Source: CAWJFP01 sp963842155
Lineage (GTDB): Bacteria; Pseudomonadota; Alphaproteobacteria; JACZXZ01
Assembly (NCBI GenBank): GCA_963842155.1
Contig: CAWJFP010000023.1
Location: 40,253 to 104,252 of the forward strand
Direction: 5' to 3'
Length of the DNA: 64,000 nucleotides
The notes beneath the pieces were generated by a model that was not told where the DNA came from, made no database searches, and worked only from the letters and a program-made list of their open reading frames with translations. Shown here one piece after another: positions 56,773-64,000 of the stretch; within the stretch, counting starts at the first letter, position 1, and each line of letters starts with the position of its first letter. The position numbers and the translations under genes were made by a program.

Positions 56773-58047
56773 TCAGCTTCCGGGGCCGCCCGCGCCCGAC
56801 AGCAGCTCGCCGAACAGCGCCCAAGTCTTGCCGTCGAATTTGGCAAGCTGCATCTGCTTGATGGGGGCGAAGTCGGTGGCACTGGTCGAGATCTTCATGC
56901 CCGGCAGCATCATGGGCACGGTAAGGTCATGCATGCTCGCGGCTTGCTTCATGACGTTCTCGCGGGTCAAGTTGTCGCCGCAGGCCTTGAGCACCTCGAC
57001 CAGGTTCCAGGCGACGGCATAGCCGTAGGAATTGAAGCTGCTGTTGACGTCGGCGCTAGGGTTGTATTTCTGCATCCAGGCGAGCCAGTCCTGATAGTCC
57101 TTCTCGTTGTGCCATTGCGGATCGGTCGGGTCCTTGCCGTACTCGCCCGTGATGATGCCGACCGCCTTGTCGAGCCCCGCGGGCTTCAGCACGCCGCCCA
57201 CCGAGATCGAGACGTTGGTGAGGAATTGGGTCGGCTTCCAGTCGATGTCGTAGGCCTTGCGGATCGCCTGGGAGGCGAATTTGGGCGTCGTCACGTTGAC
57301 GAAAACGTTGGCGCCGCTCGCCTGCAAGGCGACGATCTGCAAATCGACGGTCGGGTCGGTCACCTCGTAGGACTTGCTGGCGACGACGATCTTGTCGTAA
57401 TTGTCGCCGAACACGTCCTTGAGGCCGTTGACGTAGTCCTTGCCGAAATCGTCGTTCTGGTAGAGCACGCCCACCTTGGCGTCGGGAATGTTCTTGAGGA
57501 TGTATTTCGCGTAGACGCGCGCCTCGACGCGGTAGCTCGGCTGCCAGCCCATCGTCCAGGGAAAGTCCTTCGGATTGTTCCACTTGTCGGCGCCGGTGGC
57601 GACGAAGAGCTGCGGCACCTTGTTGTCGTTCATGTATTTCTGGATCGCGGTGTTGGGCGGCGTGCCGAGCGGCTGGAAATCGAGCAGCACATGCTCCTCC
57701 TCGACCAGGCGGCGGGTCTGCTCGACCGTCTTGGGCGGGCTGTAGCCGTCGTCGAGGGAGATGAGCGTGATCTTGCGGCCGTTGACGCCGCCTTGGTCGT
57801 TGATCATGGCGAAGAAGGCGGCTTCCGACTTGCCGATGGTGCCGTAGGCCGAGGCCGGGCCGCTATAGGGCATGGTCTGGCCGATCTTGATCTCGGCGTC
57901 GGTAACGCCGGGGCCATATTGCTTCGAGCTGGCCGTATCCGCCGGCGCCATCATCGATTGGTGCGTGCGGTACCAGTAGAACCCGCCGCCGACAACGATG
58001 ATCGCGACGATCAGCAGGATCGTCAGGCCGCTTCGATTTGATTGCAT
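56773..58047 (-). CDS. branched-chain amino acid-type ABC substrate-binding protein (copy 2, membrane-anchored)
   Basis: A 424-residue paralogue of the adjacent receptor; by eye about four in five residues match over the shared region. Its N-terminus differs: SGLTILLIVAIIVVGGGFYW is a hydrophobic segment without an obvious signal-peptidase site, so the protein may stay anchored in the inner membrane. The ligand-pocket text is nearly the same (IKIGQTMPYSGPASAYGTIG; PFWTMGWQPSYRVEAR-like FPWTMGWQPSYRVEAR). Starting at 58047, it lies next to the permease genes. Confidence 0.92.
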   Translation of the reverse strand: MQSNRSGLTILLIVAIIVVGGGFYWYRTHQSMMAPADTASSKQYGPGVTDAEIKIGQTMPYSGPASAYGTIGKSEAAFFAMINDQGGVNGRKITLISLDDGYSPPKTVEQTRRLVEEEHVLLDFQPLGTPPNTAIQKYMNDNKVPQLFVATGADKWNNPKDFPWTMGWQPSYRVEARVYAKYILKNIPDAKVGVLYQNDDFGKDYVNGLKDVFGDNYDKIVVASKSYEVTDPTVDLQIVALQASGANVFVNVTTPKFASQAIRKAYDIDWKPTQFLTNVSISVGGVLKPAGLDKAVGIITGEYGKDPTDPQWHNEKDYQDWLAWMQKYNPSADVNSSFNSYGYAVAWNLVEVLKACGDNLTRENVMKQAASMHDLTVPMMLPGMKISTSATDFAPIKQMQLAKFDGKTWALFGELLSGAGGPGS

Positions 58048-58074
58048 GTCGTCCTCCCTTGCTAGGCCAGTCCG

Positions 58075-59103
58075 CTATTTTTGCCCGGGCCCGGTCTGGC
58101 TCACCAGACGGCCGAGCTGGTTCTTGAGGAAACCCGCTATGCCTTGCGGCATAGCGTACATGAAAACGAGCAGAAAGATGCCAAAAATGGCCCAGGGCGC
58201 CGCATCGGAGATGTCGTTGGCGATGTTGGGCACGAACTGGATGAAGAGCGCGCCGAAGATGGCGCCCGAGATGGTGGCGATGCCGCCCACCACCGAGCCG
58301 ACGATGAAGGAGATCGAGAGGAACAGCCCAAAGCTGTCGGGCGAAACGAAGCCCGCCACCGCGGCGCCGAGCGCGCCGGCGACGCCGGTGAAGAGCGCGC
58401 TTACCCCGAAGGCGAGCGTCTTGTAGCGCGCGAGGTCGATGCCCATCGCGGTCGCGGAGATGGGATGATCGCGTATCGCGACGAGCGCGCGGCCGGTGCG
58501 GCCCCGCAGCAGGCTGCTGCCGATCGAGAACATGACGACGAGCGCGAAGAGAACGATGAAATAGAGCCAGCGATCCTGATTGAGGCCGATGGCGGCGGGG
58601 GCCGTGGGCTTTTCCAGCACGAGGCCCATGGCACCGCCGGTCCAGCCGTCGAAATATTTGAGCACCTGCGGAACGGCGAGCGCCATCGAGAGCGTGACGA
58701 GCGCGAGATAGAGCCCCTCGAGCCGCAGCGCCGGCAGCCCGACCAGCACGCCGAGGATGAAGGCAGCGAGGCCCGCGGGGGGAATCGTCGCCCAAAAGGG
58801 CACCCCCCAGCGATGCATCATGATGGCGCTGACATAGGCGCCGATGGCGTAGAACGCGCCATGGCCGAGCGAGATCTGGCCGTTATAGCCGGTCAGGATG
58901 TTCAGCCCGAGCAATGCTATCGCGTAGACCAAGGCCTGGGTGAACTGGAAGGTCTGGTAATTGCTCACCGTGAAGGGCAGCGAGATGGCCAGCGCGAGCG
59001 CGCCGAGAACGAGGAGGCGGCGCCAGGAGGCGGCGCTCAGCCCGGCGACGCGCGGGGGCACGGCAAGGTCGTCGGGCGCCAGGCTGTCGAGGTTCTCCGT
59101 CAC
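58075..59103 (-). CDS. livM: branched-chain amino acid-type ABC permease LivM
   Basis: A 342-residue membrane subunit: LALAISLPFTVSNYQTFQFT, LNILTGYNGQISLGHGAFYA (the family signature), LGVLVGLPALRLEGLYLALV, RDHPISATAMGIDLARYKTL (EAA-like loop), and GGIATISGAIFGALFIQFVP. The start is GTG 59103, three bases after the LivH stop, so the two are coupled. It completes the transporter with LivH, F, G and the two receptors. Confidence 0.94.
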   Translation of the reverse strand: MTENLDSLAPDDLAVPPRVAGLSAASWRRLLVLGALALAISLPFTVSNYQTFQFTQALVYAIALLGLNILTGYNGQISLGHGAFYAIGAYVSAIMMHRWGVPFWATIPPAGLAAFILGVLVGLPALRLEGLYLALVTLSMALAVPQVLKYFDGWTGGAMGLVLEKPTAPAAIGLNQDRWLYFIVLFALVVMFSIGSSLLRGRTGRALVAIRDHPISATAMGIDLARYKTLAFGVSALFTGVAGALGAAVAGFVSPDSFGLFLSISFIVGSVVGGIATISGAIFGALFIQFVPNIANDISDAAPWAIFGIFLLVFMYAMPQGIAGFLKNQLGRLVSQTGPGQK

Positions 59104-59106
59104 GGC

Positions 59107-59977
59107 CTAGACCCGCTTTACGATGGTCTGGCCGAAGAGGCCGCTCGGCTTTACCACCAGCACCAGGATGATGAGGAGAAGCGCCACCGTCAGCTTGAGT
59201 TCGGTCGGGATCAGGTAGGTGCCGACCAGAATTCTCGGTGACGCCCACGATGAGGCCGCCCAGCACGGCGCCGCCCGGGCTCGAAATGCCGCCCAGAAGC
59301 GCGCTCGCGAAGGCGTAGAGCAGCACGCCGCTCATCATATTGGGATCGAGGAAGAGCACCGGCGCCACCATCATTCCCGCCGTCGCGCCCACCGCCGCGG
59401 CGAGGCCCCAGCCGATCGCCAGCATCGAGCCGACGCGGATGCCGCAGAGTCGCGCCGAGGTGGGGTTCTGGGCGGCGGCCCGCATGGCGAGACCGAGCGG
59501 CGTGAAGCGGAAGAAGAGATAGAGCAATATCAGCACGACGAGCGTCACGCCGATCACGCCCAGATCGCGCGTGGTGAGCAGCGCATTCAGCACCGGCTCG
59601 TCCGGGAATGGGCTGGGGAAATCCTTGACCGTGTAGGTGTAGATCCAGCCGGCGAGCGAGTTGAGGATGACGAGAAGCCCGATGAAGACGATCACCGCGG
59701 CCAACACCGGCGCGTTCTCCACGGGACGGATGATCAGCCGCTCGATCACCACGCCCCCGGCGAAGGAGGCGGCGATTGTGATGAAGAAGGCGGCCCAATA
59801 GGGCATGCCGGCATTGATCAGCGTCCAGGCGATGTAGGTCGAGAACATCGCCATCTCGCCCTGGGCGAAATTCACCAGCTCGGTCGCGCGATAGATCATG
59901 ACGAGGGCGAGGGCGAGGCTGGCATAGATGCCGCCCGCCGCGAGGCCCGAGAAGATCTGCTGCAACAGCTGGTTCAT
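59107..59977 (-). CDS. livH: branched-chain amino acid-type ABC permease LivH, frameshifted
   Basis: The partner permease, 289 residues after repair. N-terminus LLQQIFSGLAAGGIYASLAL, then IYRATELVNFAQGEMAMFST, MRAAAQNPTSARLCGIRVGS (EAA-like), LLGGISSPGGAVLGGLIVGV. At TEN the frame breaks; one T less in the TT doublet at about 59231-59232 gives TENLVGTYLIPTELKLTV and the LivH end KPSGLFGQTIVKRV at 59107. The break is at a doublet and the corrected length equals the family's, so sequencing error is likely. Confidence 0.9.
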
Positions 59978-59987
59978 CCGCGCTGCC

Positions 59988-60703
<716 letters not shown>

Positions 60704-60707
<4 letters not shown>

Positions 60708-61531
60708 CGTCCCTGCCCCAGATAGGCCCGCCCGACCTCGGGATCGCTTTGCACCTCGGCGGGCGTGCCCTCGGCGATGACACGGCCGAAATTGAGCGCC
60801 ACCACCTTGTCGGAAAGGCCCATCACGAAGCTCATATGATGCTCGACCAGGAGCACGGTGATGCCGAGCCGGTCGCGGATTGCGCGGACGAGCTCGCCGA
60901 GCTCGCCCACTTCCTCGTGATTGAGGCCGCCGGCCGGCTCGTCGAGCAGCAGGAGCCGAGGGCTGGAGGCGAGCGCGCGCGCGAGTTCGACCCGCTTCCG
61001 CGTGCCGTGCGGCAGGCTCATGATCGGGCGGTCGGCGACCTGTTCGAGCCCGACGAGCGCGAGCATCTCGGCGGCGTGCGCCGCCAGCTTGCGCTCCTCC
61101 CTTGCGGTCGAGGGGAAGCGCAGCCCGTCGGCGAGGAAGCCGCTGCGGCCCTGGCTATGGGTGCCGACGGCGACGTTCTGGAGCGCCGTCATCGAGCCGA
61201 AGAGCGCCAGGTTCTGAAAAGTGCGGCCGATGCCGGCCGTCGCCATGCGATGGGCCGGCTCGGCAAGCAGCGAGCGGCCGCCGAACAGGATGTCGCCCGA
61301 TTGCGGGCGGTAGAGGCGGCTCAGGCAATTGAACAAGGTCGTCTTGCCGGCGCCGTTGGGGCCGATCAACCCGACGATCCGCCCCTCGCCCACGGTGAAG
61401 GAGACCTTGTCGAGCGCCAGGATGCCGCCGAAACGCATGGTGATGGCTTGGACGTCGAGGAGCGCATTGCCGGCCGTCGCCGGTAGGCGGCTGTCCGCCT
61501 GCTCCACCAGGCGCAACGCCGTCGTCCTCAT
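60704..61531 (-). CDS. livG: branched-chain amino acid-type ABC ATP-binding protein LivG
   Basis: A 275-residue ATPase: ITMRFGGILALDKVSFTVGE, Walker A GLIGPNGAGKTTLFNCLSRL, MATAGIGRTFQNLALFGSMT, signature LPHGTRKRVELARALAS (a variant of LSGGQ usual for LivG), Walker B LLLLDEPAGGLNHEE, switch LLVEHHMSFVMGLS. ATG 61531 starts MRTTALRLVEQ; the upstream in-frame text is shadow. It is the first gene of the Liv operon, divergent from the prenyltransferase-repeat gene. Confidence 0.93.
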
Positions 61532-62045
61532 CGGCCGGTCGCGCAAGGCCGCGTCTTGGCGGCCGAGCCGCCGGCAAAGGCCGCCCCGTACGGCCCAGGC
61601 GATATCTGGGGTCGCGCCATGATCGTCATGCCTTCCTGTCCGAGGCAGCCGCCTTGGGGCGGCTCCCCGCAACCTCTCCTCAGCCGCGATGCAGATGGCG
61701 CTTCAGCGCCTTTCCCATCGCCTCCCCATCTTCTGCCCACCCGCTTTTTTGCCTTTTTCGGCGCGGATCGAAGCCATGTGGGCAAGCTTGGCATAGGCCG
61801 GCTTGGGCGTCAATTTTGGCGGAATTCGGTTAGTGCCCGATTTGACACGCTCCTGGCCCGCACCGACATCGGGCGCGGCGCATGCCGCGAGATGAGCGCA
61901 ACGAGCGATTCCGCTCGTCTTTACGAAGCTGCATGATACTGTTACACAACCGCGTCCAAAGGCCGGGAGCTGGCTGTCTCCTTTTGCAAAGCTACGGGAG
62001 ATCACAAGGCGAGAATTTGGGTGATCGTCTCGAAAGGATCGCAAG
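61532..62045. other. intergenic region between Liv operon and prenyltransferase-repeat gene
   Basis: About 510 bases, with the second half visibly less GC-rich. I see no supported gene: open frames on both strands lack family text. The region should hold the divergent promoters. A small perfect palindrome (GGCGCT-TC-AGCGCC) at 61697-61710 is the only structure I noticed. GAAAGGATCGCAAG precedes the ATG at 62046. Confidence 0.5.
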
Positions 62046-63288
62046 ATGGCTACGGGCTTGGCCGACGCCATGGAGAAGGCGACGGGTTGGCTAATTTCGA
62101 TCCAGGACAAAAGCGGCGGGTGGGGCGAGTATCAGGGCGCCACGCCCAACGTGCTCAACACCGCGGAAGCGATCCTGGCGCTGGTCGATAGCAACCAATG
62201 CTCGGCCGGAAACGATCGGATTCAAAAGGCCGTCGATTACCTCAAATCATGCCAACTCGGCGCGAAGTCACTCGCGGCATCACGCCGATGACGGCGCTTG
62301 GGGCCGCTTGATCTCGAGCGACGACGGGCACGACAGGCATCAGCCCGATATCGTTCGTAGCGCCTTCGCATTGCTCGCGCTCAACACCGCCGGCAAGCCC
62401 GTCCATGATCCGTCGGTCGAAAAAGGGCTGGATTGGCTCCTTCGAATCCGTAATCACGACGGTGGATGGGGCTATGCGGGACCCCGCGAAAGCCATCTGT
62501 TCCCGACCTGCATCGTACTGCGCGCCCTGCTTCGGCTGCACGGCGCCGGCAATGACGCACTTCAGCATAAGCTGAGCGAGCCGATCGAAAAGGCTCTCGC
62601 GCATTTGCATTACGCCTACCGCAATGCCGGCGGATCGTTCGGCCGCGAAGCCGATCTCGTCGCCGCGCATAGCTTGTACGCCATTCGCGCGCTCAGGCTC
62701 GCCAGGGACCAGGGCTTCAAGGTCGAGCGGCGGGACATCGAGGACGCCGTCGCTTGGATCGGCCAACAGGGGTCAAGCGCGACAAGGTGGGTCGATGAGT
62801 CGATTACGATCAGCGACAAGGATTCAGGGCCCTACACCTTCACCCATGTGACTCCGGCCCTATATCTGGATGCGTTCGGCGCCGATCTGTCCGCGAGCGA
62901 CGTCATCGCGCGGGAAAGCATGATAGCAATGCATGACGACATGGATCCCATATCCTGCGGAATGTCCGGCAAACGGCCCGTCTCCTGGGCCACGGCGAAG
63001 AGCCTTATCGGCTTCGCCGCCGTCCGCAGCATCTTTCACGACTTCCCCGAGCGCGAGTTAACAACGGGGCAAGCTCAAGGTCGGCAGTATCTGCTCCTTT
63101 TCCTACTCGCGATTTTGTGCTCGGCCACTATCGTGTCACTCGCGGGAAAGAACAACAATCAGTTTGTCGCCGTTGCCTTGCCGGTCATGCTCGCCTCTCT
63201 TCTGGTCTATGGCTATATTTCTGAGCAGTCATTCCTTAGAGCTATGCTCGCTGAATTCCGGCTCCGGAAGAAGGTTGCCAAGGAATAA
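62046..63288 (+). CDS. prenyltransferase/squalene-cyclase repeat protein with C-terminal membrane anchors, frameshifted
   Basis: 413 residues after one repair. An alpha/alpha-toroid repeat protein: ATGWLISIQDKSGGWGEYQG, NTAEAILALVDSN, ADDGAWGRLISSDD, DWLLRIRNHDGGWGYAGPRE, NAGGSFGREADLVAAHSLYA. The D-G-G-W-G units are the QW-type repeats. No D-x-D-D motif of cyclases is seen. The C-terminus has two hydrophobic helices (LLLFLLAILCSATIVSLAG; FVAVALPVMLASLLVYGYIS). The first frame stops at 62289-62291; one G less in the GG at 62276-62277 gives KSLAHHADDGAWG. The function is unknown; it precedes the TrpF-like gene by 9 bases. Confidence 0.75.
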
Positions 63289-63297
63289 GGAACCCTC

Positions 63298-63977
63298 GTG
63301 CTCCGAGTTAAAATCTGCGGCAATCGGACGGCCGACGATCTCTCGCTTGCGGGCCGCGCGGGTGCGGATGCCATCGGGCTGATCGTCGGGGTGCGTCATC
63401 GCACCGAGGACGCCATTGACCCAGCTGTCGCGGCTATGCTCCTTCGCAGCGTACCCGTATTTGTGAACTCGGTCCTGGTGACCCATCTCCTGACAGCCGA
63501 GCAAGTGGTGCAACTTCACAAAGTGGTGCCCGCGTCGACAATTCAACTTCACGACGCAATCGCGGTCGAGGAGGTCGAGGCGATCCGGCGGGCAATTCCG
63601 CACATCCCGCTGATAAAAGCCGTGGGCGTGAGCGACGAGCGGGCGATCGACATCGCCCGAAACTTCGAACCCTACGTCGACGCCCTGCTGCTCGACACCC
63701 AGACGAGCGACCGCATCGGCGGCACCGGCGTCGTTCACGACTGGTCGATCAGTCGTCGGATTGTCACCAACGTCAACAGGCCGGTGATTTGGCAGGCGGG
63801 CTGCGGCCGGAAAATTTGACCCAGGCGGTCGAGGTGGTGCGACCCTACGGGGTCGACGTCAACACTGGTGTTGAATTTCCGAATGGCGAGAAAGACCCGA
63901 AGCGGGTGAGGGATTTCATCAGATTGGCCAGAGCTGCACTGCCGATTGAAATGGTTCCGGTCGGCCGAGCCCTGTGA
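63298..63977 (+). CDS. phosphoribosylanthranilate isomerase-like TIM barrel, frameshifted
   Basis: 226 residues after repair. Family text: RVKICGNRTADDLSLAGRAG, GADAIGLIVGVRHRTE, STIQLHDAIAVEEVEAIRRA (Q-L-H), VDALLLDTQTSDRIGGTGVV, HDWSI. The frame ends at 63819, but one extra G in the TGG at about 63790-63792 gives RPVIWAGGLRPENLTQAVEV and on to DVNTGVEFPNGEKDPKRVRD. The usual D-V-S-S-G-V-E of TrpF is D-V-N-T-G-V-E here, so it may not be a true tryptophan enzyme; no trp genes are near. It is probably coupled to the toroid protein upstream. Confidence 0.78.
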
Positions 63978-64000
63978 GAACTCTAGCTATCCGCAGTCCT

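Noticed and set aside
63298..63977. A tryptophan operon at the right edge
   Set aside because: Only one TrpF-like gene with a changed phosphate motif is seen, next to an unrelated repeat protein; no trpA, B, C or D text is in the window.

Overview
The window is GC-rich, gene-dense DNA with alphaproteobacterial gene families throughout, most like a methylotroph of the Hyphomicrobiales (Beijerinckiaceae/Methylobacteriaceae-like). That placement is inferred from gene content, because there is no rRNA or taxonomic marker here. It encodes much of a lanthanide-era methanol-to-formate pathway: a XoxF methanol dehydrogenase with its cytochrome XoxG and periplasmic protein XoxJ, a PQQ-dehydrogenase-linked ABC transporter, an orphan pqqA, the tetrahydromethanopterin (H4MPT) formaldehyde pathway (fae, mtdB, mch), the formyltransferase/hydrolase complex (fhcBADC), and a block of H4MPT/methanofuran biosynthesis genes. 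No mxaF is present and no pqqBCDE lies next to pqqA.

Layout. 0-0.6 kb: left-truncated RND efflux adaptor. 1.1-5.6 kb (+): PQQ-linked ABC system (binding protein, YVTN propeller, ATPase, permease, unknown secreted protein). 5.6-8.9 kb (-): xoxJ, xoxG, terminator, xoxF and its promoter. 9.3-12.6 kb: small secreted proteins, a DUF2380 protein and an AraC-type regulator. 12.7 kb: orphan pqqA. 13-19.7 kb: pterin/furan cofactor genes (folB, amino-acid-kinase-like mfnE candidate, DUF6513, DUF447, mfnB, an H4MPT-linked ASKHA protein, ATP-grasp, HisA-like). 19.8-27.4 kb (-): mptG-mtdB-ATP-grasp-mch-[AlbA_2 protein]-RimK-like-CitG-like-fae. 27.6-33.2 kb (+): carbinolamine dehydratase, fhcBADC, cytochrome c. 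33.4-39.6 kb: mixed genes including a one-module A-T-TE NRPS-like enzyme, a DUF1989 protein, tRNA-Leu(CAA) and an HxlR regulator. 39.7-41.4 kb: YqaA-DsbB-COQ7 operon. 41.8-45.7 kb: sulfate ABC importer. 46.4-61.5 kb: two acyl-CoA dehydrogenases, DMT transporter, SDR, aminoglycoside-phosphotransferase-like protein, thiolase, FadB-like fusion, and a complete Liv-type importer with tandem binding proteins. 62-64 kb: membrane-anchored prenyltransferase-repeat protein followed by a TrpF-like protein.

How it works together. XoxF oxidises methanol in the periplasm, passing electrons to XoxG. Fae condenses the formaldehyde with H4MPT, MtdB and Mch carry the C1 unit to formyl-H4MPT, and Fhc releases formate through a methanofuran-type carrier. 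The 13-27 kb genes build those two cofactors. The 46-61 kb block looks like uptake and beta-oxidation of an unidentified acyl or branched substrate.

Quality note: at least nine genes are broken by single-base indels, most of them at runs of identical bases, and each is restored to normal family length by one base (two for the YVTN gene). This pattern fits uncorrected sequencing error better than gene decay.
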